Positions 11,366-21,504 of a DNA stretch of 64,000 nucleotides are shown here, piece by piece. The notes below the pieces were generated by a model that did not search any database, had not been told where the DNA came from, and saw nothing but the letters and a program-made list of their open reading frames with translations. Numbering within the stretch: the stretch's first letter is position 1; every line of letters begins with the position of its first letter. The stretch comes from Telmatactis stephensoni (Eukaryota > Cnidaria > Anthozoa > Actiniaria > Isophelliidae). The DNA is taken from assembly GCA_029948255.1 (NCBI GenBank), contig JALIZF010001672.1, forward strand, positions 434,001 through 498,000, in the 5' to 3' direction. The translations under genes and the position numbers were made by a program.

Positions 11366-11747
11366 GGCAGGTTCTCGCTCTCTTATCCTTCGTTGAACGT
11401 CAAGAAGAACTAGCCCTCAGGCCGTTAACTTGTGTACCATTGGTTTAGTCTTGCACTTTTTCTCTCTTTTCAATTTCTAGCTTGTTTCCAAATTTTGACA
11501 GATGTACTAAACTTTGTTATTATTTTCCTAGATTGGCCAGTATTACTCCACATTTGAATCATTTTTCGAATCCTTTGGTCTCAGCCGCTTCATACGAACG
11601 CTCAAAGATATCCATTTTGGACATTTGGAAGCGAACCTCAGAACCCCTATATCAACTGACTTGTAGAGGACGTTCAGTTATTCACGTAAGCACTAGTGTA
11701 AGCACGCATGCATGTAGCGTTGCCTTTCGCCTCGAGTTTTTCGAGTG

Positions 11748-12290
11748 GTAGTAGGCGATTGTACAGTGATATTTGGCCTTTTCGCCTCGTGTGGTTTGTT
11801 GGTTAAACCCTCGAGCGGTGTAGTAGGCGATTGTACAGTGATATTTGGCCTTTTCGCCTCGTGTGGTTTGTGGTTTGAACCCTCGAGCGGTGTAGTAGGC
11901 GATTGTACAGTGATATTTGGTCTTTTCGCCTCGTGTGGTTTGTGGTTTGAACCCTCGAGGGGCGTAGTAGGCGATGGTAAAGTGATATTTGGCCTTTTCG
12001 CCTTGTGTGGTTTGTCGGTTAAACCTTCGAGCGGCGTAGTAGGCGATTGTACAGTGATATTTGGCCTTTTCGCCTCATGTGGTTTGTCGGTTAAACCCTC
12101 GAGCGGCGTAGTAGGCGATCGTAAAGTGATATTTGGCCTTTTCACCTGGTGTGGTTTGTGGTTTGAACCCTCAAGCGGCGTAGTAGGCGATTTTAGAGTA
12201 ATATTTGGCCTTTTCGCCTCATGTGGTTTGAAAACTCGAGCGGTATTGTAGGCGATCGTAAAGTGATATTTGCCTTTTCTCCCCATGTTT
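11748..12290 (+). repeat. 72-bp minisatellite, about 7 full units plus partial ends
   Basis: Unit starts (GTAGTAGGCGAT) fall at 11748, 11820, 11892, 11964, 12036, 12108 and 12180, an exact 72-bp period. A degenerate unit follows at about 12252. Because 72 is divisible by 3, both strands stay open: a 24-residue repeat on + (VVGDCTVIFGLFASCG...) and another on - (PHEAKRPNITVQSPTTPLEG...). The open frames are most simply a by-product of the period. I do not annotate a protein. Confidence 0.9.
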
Positions 12291-12299
12291 TGTTTGGCT

Positions 12300-13190
12300 T
12301 TAAAGTGATATTTTACTTGTAACTGCGTTTTATCTTTCTTCATCTTGATATCGTATCATTTATCCTTTTTATTAAATACTCGGTTTAAGGTTTCCAATCC
12401 TATTTGTTTTCTTTATAAAATGTTTTTATATTTCATATTTATAGTTTTTTATAGTTTTTCGCGTCCTTTTTAATTATATTCAACTTTTTAAAATATTTTT
12501 TCTTTGCCGTTTTGTTTTTCTTTTCTTTTCTTTGGTTACCCTTTTTATAATTAGGTTTGTTTGTTTCATTACCTTTGTCCCCGTTTTGGTTCCCTATTCC
12601 CTTTATGCTTTCTACAATGCCTCTTTGTTTCTTTTGAAATATTGGATGACCAATGTGCCCATTGTTTAAGAATTCTATCTCTTGCGTCTCTTGTCTTCTT
12701 TTGTCCTTGAGCACGAGTTTTATAATAAGATGCAGCAATGTTATGCCCTGTGACCTTCCTGTGCTTTTTGGTTCCCGGTTTGTCGCATAAGTTAATAGCC
12801 CCTTTGATTTACTTTACCAGCTCCAAAGAAGGATTCAATTCAGTGTTGGATTAGGCCCAAAGCGGAGTGACAATTGATAGCATGATTTTGAAGATTCCCT
12901 GTTACGGAATGCGAAAAATTAAGGATTTGCATTGGAATTTGTCGAGTTATGTTTGTGTACCAAGTCCCATTATCTTGAGCATTGTTTATCTCGCCACTCG
13001 AGCTTTGTGAGATTTGGCGTGGACGTATATGTCTTTCATTGAGTGTTCCAGTTTGTCGTTCCACTCTATTTTCTTCGCCATTTTGGTTCTTTAGTTTTCC
13101 GAAATGTTTGGTGTGTATTTCATTTGCTGTCCATTTAGCTATGCCATAACTCTCGGTATGACAGTCTGAAAGGAATGCTAATATCCCTGT
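12300..13190. other. T-rich non-coding stretch
   Basis: Pyrimidine-rich on + (12360-12560 especially). The minus-strand open stretch at 12738-12439 is only low-complexity Lys/Asn. No gene is supported. Confidence 0.4.
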
Positions 13191-13208
13191 CAGATTACCG
13201 GCGCTCAG

Positions 13209-13312
13209 TCTGTCATCCCCTGGGTTCCTGGCTAGTGCTAGCGTGAAGTAATAGTGATTTTTGTTGCGAGTTTGCTTCTACTATCATGCAAGTCGGTTCC
13301 CGGGGGATGACA
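13209..13312. repeat. Small imperfect inverted repeat
   Basis: TGTCATCCCCTGGGT (about 13213) faces CCCGGGGGATGACAG (about 13297) across roughly 70 bp. It could be a MITE remnant; no target duplication was identified. Confidence 0.4.
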
Positions 13313-13351
13313 GCCATTCTTTAATGTTCTCTTAGTGTCGTGTCGACTCCA

Positions 13352-13436
13352 TGTTTTTGAGTTTGGGAATTTTGGTTTTGAGTTTGGGGTGTTGGTTTTG
13401 AGTTTGGGCGTGTTGGTTTTGTGTTTGGGTGGTTTG
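13352..13436 (+). repeat. Minisatellite of ~21-bp units (GTTTTGAGTTTGGG-type)
   Basis: About four degenerate units, read as repeated GGTTTTGAGTTTGGGNGTGTT. Low-complexity, with no coding role inferred. Confidence 0.7.
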
Positions 13437-13466
13437 TATCCCTGTATGCACGAAGCGTTTCCCTGT

Positions 13467-13740
13467 AGACGGAGCCAGGTCTCTCCCATTCTCATATCAC
13501 ATAGGTTACTATTCCCAGTGGTCCCACAAGTGTGTATATATGAGAATACATCATTAGCATAATCACTTTATCGCCAACCTGCAGAGTGGCGTTCTGCTAT
13601 CGACAATACTGAGTGTATTTGTAATTGGTCTCACTGTGTCACCTGGCGCTTGCTCTCTGTTTCCCACCCCTCCCTTCCTCCTGATGTTCTACTTCGCTTC
13701 GTAGAGAGCGGAGCCAGGTCTCTCCCATTCTCATATCACA
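13467..13740 (+). repeat. Local duplication: two copies of a ~40 bp block
   Basis: CGGAGCCAGGTCTCTCCCAT followed by TCTCATATCACA occurs at 13470-13502 and again at 13698-13738. A copy of the 80-bp direct repeat described at 11279 lies between them (13505-13587). Confidence 0.65.
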
Positions 13741-13896
13741 CACAGTGGGATCACTGAGAATAGGTTACTGTCAGCAACCCACAAGAGCATGAGGTTATGC
13801 TAATAGAATCTCCAGTAAAGGCAAAGAGGTACGGCAATAGACATTATGTAGAGTTTGTACTTGAATCTCAAACATTTTTTTGAAATTTAATTTAGG

Positions 13897-14105
13897 ACGC
13901 CGCTGTCCGAAGAAGATAACGCTACTTTGAAAAGATGTCTGAAGAGCTTAGTGAAACAGAAAGAATGCCTGGGATTCTTATAGAACGCAAAGAACTCGAC
14001 CTGAAGTGTCCTGAACTGTACTACAGAGAGAAAACAATGCAATGGCATCAGAAGATCAAGGAAAGGGTGAAAACTATGTGGAAATCTAACAAACAGGGCA
14101 ACTAA
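13897..14105 (+). pseudogene. Probable C-terminal exon of the Crypton-like gene (copy 1), one frameshift
   Basis: After an acceptor-like TTTAATTTAG at 13896 there is TPLSEEDNATLKRCLKSL in one frame, then ERKELDLKCPELYYREK and KIKERVKTMWK in another, ending with a stop near 14105. A short SEE-x-LKR-type helical tail after the recombinase domain is what I expect for these cnidarian Crypton-like proteins. It lies on the same strand as the N-terminal exons at 8643-10193, on the far side of the inverted catalytic exons. This is inference; it might instead be an unrelated exon. Confidence 0.4.
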
Positions 14106-14593
14106 ATGTAGTCAGAAAAAAAGTTGGTCAGAATGTGGTCAGAAAAAAAGTTGAGTTAATGGTAAATTAAGTTAAGCTCCCTTGGTCCGAAAGAATTCCT
14201 GACCAATTGAGTCATTGCTAAATTATATTATTTAGATTAATTAATTATTTATATTAACCTTAAGGTAGTTACTGTATTCATCAAATACTGCCAAACTTGA
14301 GTTACCTTTGTCTGAAAGGAACAAAGCCCTCTTGAGTTCATTGTAAATTAGAATAAATTAACCTAAACTAGATTGGTCTGGTAGTACAAAAGTAGAGAGA
14401 CCAATAGAATAAATAGTAAATTAAATTTGCATATTCGACCCCTCACAATAACTCGTGGATTTGCAATCCATGAGTTAAAAACTACATCTATCATTGGCGG
14501 TCAGACCATGCCTGTACTAAAAAGGAAACGCCTTGGCTGTAAGAACACATCCTTTCCATGAAAATACAAGAAGCCTAGAAGTTAATACGAAAA
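14106..14593. other. Intergenic, nothing recognised
   Basis: AT-rich. A short imperfect repetition of GGTCAGAAAAAAAGTTG lies at 14112-14155; otherwise no structure was seen. Confidence 0.4.
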
Positions 14594-16890
14594 ATGAAAG
14601 GCCAAGATCAAAATGTTCCTGATGAATCTAGTGAAAGATTGCCTGTGATTGATGTTGAAGAATATAATTACCAAAAAGGAACACGTATAGATATACGTAC
14701 CATAACATATGCATTTACTTAATTGCAGGTCCTGCGTCAGGGTCCAAAATCCAACAAACTTCTAAGCGTCCTTCTAGAAAGCAAGGTAAGATCCATGTCA
14801 AAGAATAGTTAATTACTCTAGGGATATTTTCGAATGTCTTATCACCATAGGTCCATCTGTTATTGAGAGCAGTTCATCTGGAGACGATAGTGATGATGAA
14901 GAGTATGTCCCTACAACTCAAGTATATTAAGGTCTGGGTCAATCGCTAATTGTATAAATTTTGGATAAAAAATATTTTGAAGACAAAGAACATCTAAATG
15001 AACGTTTTTCTTCTATAAGTTACTAAACTCTACGTCCTTAATTTTTTTAGGGTACTTTTAAGATGTCACGTGACCTGATGACGTCACAGTGATCAAATAT
15101 TGTATTGTAAACTTCAAAGCAAAATGTGGTCGTGGGTATAACCCCAGTCTTGAAAGTAACCATGCTTAACTATGAGCCTTATTGTGCTTCCAAACAAACA
15201 ACCTGGAAAACCTGACTACAGTTTTTCTTTAGTGAGATAAAGCCAAAAACAGGTCACGTGACTTTTACTTATTTCTTTTAGAAATGGAGAAACTCAACAA
15301 TGTAAAGTGGATGACAAGTTTTTCGGGCTGCATGTTGTGAAGTACATTCAAGCTCACAGTTAAGCATGGTTACTTTGAAGTCTTTAGTAATACCCGCGAC
15401 TGCATTTTGCTTTGAAGTTTACAACACAATATTTGATCACTGTGACGTCATCAGGTCACGTGACATCTTAAAAGTACCCTAAAAAAATTAAGGACGTCGA
15501 GTTTAGTAACATAGAAGAAAAACGTTCATTTAGATGTACTTTGTCTTCAAAATAATTTTTATCCGAATTTTAAGTAATTAATGATTGACCCAGGCCTTAA
15601 TATACTCGAGAAAATAGGATGAGGATGAAGCCATCCCTTGAAGTCATCCCTTGTTCCTTTCAGTTTTAACACAATTTCCCTTTAAAACAATTTCCCTTTT
15701 TCATTTAGCATCATCGTTAAGTAACTACCTTAAAATTGGAACAACATTTTCAAAAGCTCTGAAAGAATACATTGATTTCCTAGAAGGCCCTGATGGAGGT
15801 GCCAAAGCATCCAAAGATGCCCTCCAACAGGCACAACAAATTCACACAATTGCCTTCTCGATTATCGATGGCTCAGGTAAGTTCAAATGTCATGTCCTGT
15901 TTTGGAAATTTGTCTCGTGTTATTGTTGTTGTAGAACATCAAAACGTACACAACGATCTCCATTTCTCATGGAAAATACATAAGACCATCTGGGGCTTTT
16001 TCAAGGGCCATCTTGAGACATATCAGGCATATGAGCAAGCAGACAAAAGCACATGCACTGGTATGAAAAGAGGTTTGAAGCCTGGTAGCCTCAAAGCCTA
16101 CTCATTCACACTGGGCTCCTACATTGACTTCCTCATATCAACGTACAATGAAGCACTTCCTCCTGATGAAGCTATCAAAGAAAAGCAATGCAGCCAGCTT
16201 CAGGGTAGGTAGAAAAAATATATTTGGGCTCCTTCAAAGATCAAAATACTTTGAACTTATTTCACAGTTTTGATAGATAAACAAGACAATTGGCAAACAG
16301 CTATTATGAAATACGTGGGTCGAAGATACAACATGTTGGCAGAAGACCTAGACGATATCATGACCATCGACGAGATGGATGAGATTCTCATGCATGCAAC
16401 ATGCAACAACTTGCAAGAAAATTCTGAAGTCTTTAGAAGCAAAGTTTGTCCTTAATAAAAAGGTATATCCTTAACAAAAAAGGTACTTTTCAATTGGTAG
16501 TATTTTTATTGTGATTATCATTTCTAACTTTTTGCTTTATTATTACAGACTCGATGTCATCCTGACGTAGCTGTAGCACTGAGGAATTTTCTTGTACTTC
16601 AATTGAGTGTTTGTAATGGTGGAAGACCATCCCTAAGGATGGCTTGACACTCAGCCAGATTGCAAGTGCCCATTCGCTTCCAGACGGGTTTAAATCTGTA
16701 CCCGTCCCTCATCACAAAACATCCTATTGCTCTGGCCCTGCCTTTCTGCAGTGGGATAGTATTACTGATGTGTATGTTCATACAGTATACAGGAGGCAGC
16801 TCCTCCTCCTCCATGCTCAGCTACTTTTCGCAGAGTTCTTTATCCGAAACCATCGAAACTCAATGAATAAATATTGGGCTACCAGTAGAT
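14594..16890 (+). pseudogene. Crypton-like tyrosine recombinase gene, copy 2, collinear but decayed
   Basis: Exons inferred from GT-AG borders and homology to copy 1: 14594-14684 (starts MKGQDQNVPDESSE), 14729-14785, 14851-14922 (acidic, SSSSGDDSDDEEY), 15709-15876 (FSKALKEYIDFLEGPDGG), 15935-16204 (IHKTIWGFFKGH; SLKAYSFTLGSYIDFL), 16268-16450 (MKYVGRRYNML), and 16549 to about 16890 (ALRNFLVLQLS; NGGRPS, the first catalytic Arg; HHKTSYCSG). A stop near 16646 and a frameshift interrupt the last exon. The final HxxR/Tyr part is not visible. Copy 2 shows the order copy 1 should have had. The intron between exons 3 and 4 is filled by a palindromic element. Confidence 0.65.
14927..15600. mobile_element. 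Palindromic TTAA-flanked non-autonomous element (foldback MITE), 674 bp
   Basis: Begins TTAAGGTCTGGGTCAATC and ends GATTGACCCAGGCCTTAA. The arms match inward for about 240 bp each, with matching blocks such as CACGTGACCTGATGACGTCA facing its complement near 15450. A non-palindromic centre lies at about 15180-15350. TTAA at both ends suggests a TTAA-targeting superfamily (piggyBac or Kolobok). No ORF. It lies inside an intron of the Crypton-like copy 2, a few bases after exon 3. Confidence 0.8.
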
Positions 16891-16899
16891 CTACTCTTT

Positions 16900-17500
16900 G
16901 ATAAAATTGAACAACTGATGGAGATTCCCAATGTAAACTTAGGGGATGAATATTCGTCATCATACAGGATTTCCAACAAAGGCAGCAAAAATGTTGCTGT
17001 CAAATTATGTAGTAAAAGAAATCAAATTTGTTATTTATGCATATATATGTTTTTATGATATAATTATTTTATTTATATTATAAATTCTTTCATAATTATG
17101 GTCCTTTGGGACTTAATATTTTATGTTCAATCACAGTTATTATTTTTAATTGCTAATTATCTATATACAGACCTTGTAGCTTAGATTTTGCTTTTATTAC
17201 CCTGATGACGGACGGTCGTCTGAAAGCTTGGACTTTTATTTCAAAACTTTGTTGGTGAAACATAACATAAGACAGCAATATGAAATTACCCAATAACATA
17301 ACTATTTAAATAATTATAAATTGTTTTCGATTTCAAGGCTTTGCCTTCTATCGACTTACTGATTTAAAAGTCAGAGGAAAAAGTCATGAAGAGAACAAAT
17401 GATAAAACAAATGTTATTATAACTCCCAAATAAGGAGGAAGAGTAAAAAAACATTCTTCTATATTTCATAGTTATGAACAAATATATATTTTGTAAAGAG
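16900..17500. other. Intergenic, AT-rich
   Basis: No coding evidence. The words TGATGACGGACGGTCGTCTG and AAAGCTTGGAC at 17203-17231 resemble LINE 3'-UTR ends, but too little is left to classify. Confidence 0.35.
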
Positions 17501-17512
17501 AAACGTATAATG

Positions 17513-17655
17513 GAACCACATCAGGAAAAAGGAACCACGTCAGGGCACCACGTCAGGAAAGGGAACCACATCAGGAAAAAGGAGCAACGTCAGGGAACCA
17601 CGTCAGGAAATGGAATGGCGTCAGGAGAATGGCACTACATCAGGTACCACATCAG
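17513..17655 (+). repeat. Tandem repeat of GGAACCACGTCAGGAAA-type units
   Basis: About eight degenerate copies of a 15-19 bp word with GAACCACRTCAGG, immediately followed by a 35-bp array. Confidence 0.8.
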
Positions 17656-17975
17656 TTAAGGGTCTAAGTCGAGTCAAGGACCAGGCCGGTCAAGGGTCTA
17701 GGTCGAATCAAGGACCAGGCCGAGTTAAGGGTCTAGGTCGAGTCAACAACCAAGCCGAGTTTAGTGTCAGTTAGTGTCTCTACATCAGGGAACTACGTCA
17801 GGGATCCTAGCCAAGGGCTAGGCTAATGAAGGGTCCAGTTTGGGTTAAGGATCAGGCCGAGTCAATGGTCTAGGTCGAGTCAAGGACCAGGCCGAGTCAA
17901 GGGTCTAGGTCGAGTCAAGGAACAAGCTGAGTTAAGGGTATAGGTCAAGTCATGGACCAGGCTGAGTCAAGGGTC
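17656..17975 (+). repeat. 35-bp satellite array, left part
   Basis: The unit is GGGTCTAGGTCGAGTCAAGG plus ACCAGGCCGAGTCAA, about 35 bp, made of two similar halves. A non-array block (GTGTCTCTACATCAGGGAAC to GGGTCCAG) is embedded at about 17770-17840. Roughly 316 bp (17659-17974) recur almost identically at 20137-20457. Confidence 0.85.
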
Positions 17976-18252
17976 TACAATGCTGGACAAAAAGGTTAAG
18001 ACAAAGCGAAAAATGTTGCTTTTTGAGTAAACCCATCACTTTCAGTTAATTGTTCTCCCCTCTCCCCCTCTCACCCAATGTTGAGGTAGGTGCACAATGT
18101 CGTCCATAGAATGGGCTATCGTCTGGTACAACATTGACCCAGGGGGGAGGGGGATTCAATAAATAACTTGTAAGCAAGAGGAGACCTAATCAAGTAACAG
18201 CTCAAATGTATGAATTTCATAACTGTCTCAAGGATTTTTGTCCGTGATTGTA
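17976..18252 (+). mobile_element. MITE with TA ends (Tc1/mariner-like), ~277 bp, left copy
   Basis: The left end TACAATGCTGGACAAAAAGG and right end CAAGGATTTTTGTCCGTGAT followed by TGTA are imperfect inverted repeats (TACAATCACGGACAAAAATC when reversed). TA lies at both ends. The left end interrupts an array monomer at its TA (GGGTC-TA). The middle 18030-18190 is not present in the second copy. Confidence 0.65.
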
Positions 18253-20000
18253 TATAAACGATAAGCCTGTTATCGCGCGTTTACGTAAATTTCACAGTGT
18301 CTATACTAAATTTTTCACTCGTTGTCATGATGAACGCAAATTCTAATTACCAATCATAATGAAAGAATAACAGTTGTGTAGGCAAAAAAGCCTTTGATGC
18401 TTCTTAAAGTTATTGGTTGATGTCGCGCGCGATTATAGTACTTCATCTCTTTGTGTCCATGGTTTATATCAAGCAAATTAGCGATCCGTACTCGAACTTA
18501 TATGAAATATCTCTGGCAAGATACGAATATACCTATCCAGGATCAATTATTATGCTGAAACAAGCACTGCAACGAATGTGAGAACTATAGACAGTTCGCA
18601 GATAGAGTCATAGAAACATTGTACTAAAATAGATAAGACTATAAATCCAGTAACAGGAGTCTGAATCTTATGATTGCTTCTAAAGGACAAAGAACCAAAT
18701 ATTAACATTGCTTTTTCAATAAAAGTCTGTTCTTTAATCTAACATTTAACGAATATCTAAAAACGTTTTGAATGAAATATTTTTTTATCAGGGTCACGCG
18801 CGCGCGTTACAATTCATCTGGACATTGCGTGACATGTCAGTTTATGGCGTTACACTGCTGTACATAGAGGAATTTGATTACCCAAGCAGGCAAAAAGTTT
18901 TGATTCTCTTTATAATAAAACCTCGAAGGAACTCTTTCAAATTGTCAATATGTTAGCTTTCAGGTAAACTAAGATTTCACATGATTCACAACCTCATCGA
19001 TTTTGTTTTCAACGGTTAACGAACGATCTACACCACTTTTCTCTAGAGAACAACTGACTGATATCTACTTATAGAAAAGATTGGCCGTTAACCGATAAGA
19101 TGGCTTGTTGATCATGGTTTTATTGCAAAGATACAATATTTGAATGAAGTTAACCGAGTTATAACCGTTTATATAGGTACAAACGCCCACATATATATAA
19201 CAAAATGTTCAACTTAGTATCAGCACCGCAGAACTTAGCACAAGAAGGGACCTCATGTTAGACTCCCTTGGGATTTGATAGCTCGGTTGTATCAAGTTGC
19301 ACTAGACACGCAGCATGTCCATTTCGCGATCGTCGACCAGCGATTTTGTTTATTATTCAGTGTTTGATTTCATAACACATTTGGTAACATATTTCCACGC
19401 GCTATGGTAATTATGGTAATTATTGTGCGGCTTAGAATATAAATGGACTCTAATTCCACGTTTGTGTACCAGGACTGCTAAGCAGTTAACCGCCTGTTTC
19501 TTTTATCAAAGCCAATGCCTATATACTTGCGTACACCTCCATTCTGATGGCTTTCTCAAAAACAGCACCAATACTTAACTTTAGCATTGCAAATGTTGAA
19601 GTAGTGCACAGCAATTTCGGCGAAATCATTGCGTGAGGGAAGTCGCTCTTAATCTGCCTGGCTGTAAGTTACTAAATGTAGACTTCACACGTCTGTGGTA
19701 CCTAACCTCTTTAATTTTCTGATTCTCTAGACCTTTCTGAAGATAACTAATTGCTTTCATATCTTTGAAGAAGGTCCACGTTCAATCTCTAAGCGTTTAT
19801 GTGGAAATTGCTATTCTATTTCTAAGAAGTTTGAAATAGCTACGTTCAGCAAACTGAATTTGTCCTGTATTTCCTCATACACTAAGACCGTGATCTACAA
19901 CTTCGTGTACAAATATGTACACTTGATGTGAACATTTTGCAAGACCTTTTTTTGGTATACCCTTGAACTGGCCCCCATGAAGCGCAAAACATGTCATAGA
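18251..20000. other. ~1.75 kb non-coding segment bracketed by two MITE copies
   Basis: Apparently unique sequence with no supported gene; the longest open stretch is 62 codons. It is flanked by MITE copies in the same orientation and, outside them, by the two parts of one satellite array. Confidence 0.5.
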
Positions 20001-20113
20001 CAATGCCGGACAAAAAGGTTAAGACAAGGCGAAAAATATGTTGCTTTTAATCAAGTAACAGCTCAAATGTATGGATTTCATAACTGTCTCAAGGATTTTT
20101 GTCCGTGATTGTA
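19997..20113 (+). mobile_element. MITE, internally deleted right copy (~115 bp)
   Basis: CAATGCCGGACAAAAAGGTT starts at 20001, followed by AATCAAGTAACAGCTCAAAT and the same right end GTCCGTGATTGTA as the copy at 17976. About 160 bp of the middle is absent. Its right end joins the satellite array at TA; its left end (CATAGA) has no adjacent TA. Confidence 0.65.
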
Positions 20114-20600
20114 GGTAAAGTCAAGGACCAAGCTGAGTTAAGGGTCTAAGTCGAGTCAAGGACCAGGCCGGTCAAGGGTCTAGGTCGAATCAAGGACCAG
20201 GCCGAGTTAAGGGTCTAGGTCGAGTCAACAACCAAGCCGAGTTTAGTGTCAGTTAGTGTCTCTACATCAGGGAACTACGTCAGGGATCCTAGCCAAGGGC
20301 TAGGCTAATGAAGGGTCCAGTTTGGGTTAAGGATCAGGCTGAGTCAATGGTCTAGGTCGAGTCAAGGACCAGGCCGAGTCAAGGGTCTAGTTCGAGTCAA
20401 GGACCAAGCCGAGTTAAGGGTATAGGTCGAGTCATGGACCAGGCTGAGTCAAGGGTCTAGGTCAAGTCAAGGACCAAGCTGAGTCAAGGACCAGGCTGGT
20501 CAAGGGTCTAGGTCGAGTCAAGGACCAGGCCGAGTTAAGGGTCTAGGTCGAGTCAACAACCAAGCCGAGTTTAGGGTCTAGGTTGCGTGAGGGACCAGGC
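20112..20600 (+). repeat. 35-bp satellite array, right part
   Basis: Same monomers as 17656-17975, including the same embedded non-array block (about 20245-20320). It continues as regular units to about 20598, then decays. Confidence 0.85.
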
Positions 20601-20769
20601 AGAGAGTCTAGATTTGTTGGCTGAACTAAGCGAACAGAAGACCCAGGTTAGGGTATAATAGAGATCAAATTATTTTGGCCAGTTATCCGAAGTTTACTGA
20701 GCATGACCTTTGAACACCAAGTGCCAAGTTTTCTTTCTGATTGTCTTTTGATTTTGATTGTTAGCCTCC

Positions 20770-21136
20770 AAACTTTGATTTATTCGATGCGTATGCGGCT
20801 ATTGCTGCCTTGGAAGCAGTTGTATATTTGGCGCAGAAGTCCAATGATCAGAGGGCCTCTAGATGTTCCTTAATTCTACATCAGTGCCATCCTTTGGTGG
20901 GCACGCCAGTACTGCAGAGTATTTTGGTTAAGTTAGTAGCTTCTAAAGAGGAAGCGGAAGTGGCAAAGGCCATTGACAAAGCCTTGAAAGGCCAGCACAA
21001 GGAGACCCCTGCTCGGCGGATGAGAGCTGTCCCCTATGTTTACCATGGTCTTGGGAGAGGTGATGGACAAGGACGAGGTCCAAGAAACTTTAGATGTTGG
21101 GTTTGCAATCAAGGGGGCCATTTTGATCATTCATGA
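20770..21136 (+). pseudogene. DIRS gag-like protein remnant
   Basis: NFDLFDAYAAIAALEAVVYL leads into a helical region, then a Gly/Arg-rich segment (GLGRGDGQGRG) and a single knuckle-like CWVCNQGGHFDH, ended by a stop where the last Cys would be expected. It would bind the element RNA. ATG at 20810 is possible, but coding-like sequence starts earlier. Confidence 0.6.
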
Positions 21137-21504
21137 CCAAGGAAGTGGTCTTAAATTGACCTTTATTACTATTTGGGATAAAGGTGTTTGATTTTGAGTT
21201 TTTTGTTTTTGTTTTATCTCTTCTACAACATCACTAGTCAATGGAATCTGATGTTTGTTTGTTTTGACTATCTTGTTTTATTAATTTCGTTACCTAGTGG
21301 TCTGGTTTTTCTTATTAACTTCTAGGAAAATTTCTCAATTGTTTCGAGTATAGTGAAATGACGCCACAAGCATTTTGTCCAACAGGGCAATCCCTTGAGC
21401 ATGCTTTAGCGGGCTATGGTAGTCATTTTCCCTAGACTTGGATTAATTTTGTTTTCGTTTTTTCCGTCTTCTAGTTTTGTTTTGGTTGTATTAATAAAAG
21501 TGGG

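Noticed and set aside
11693..12343. 216-codon minus-strand protein with 24-residue repeats
   Set aside because: Explained by a 72-bp minisatellite; the opposite strand is open as well, and no signal or domain is seen.
17513..17655. CRISPR-like array
   Set aside because: Units are short, contiguous and degenerate with no spacers, and the window is eukaryotic.
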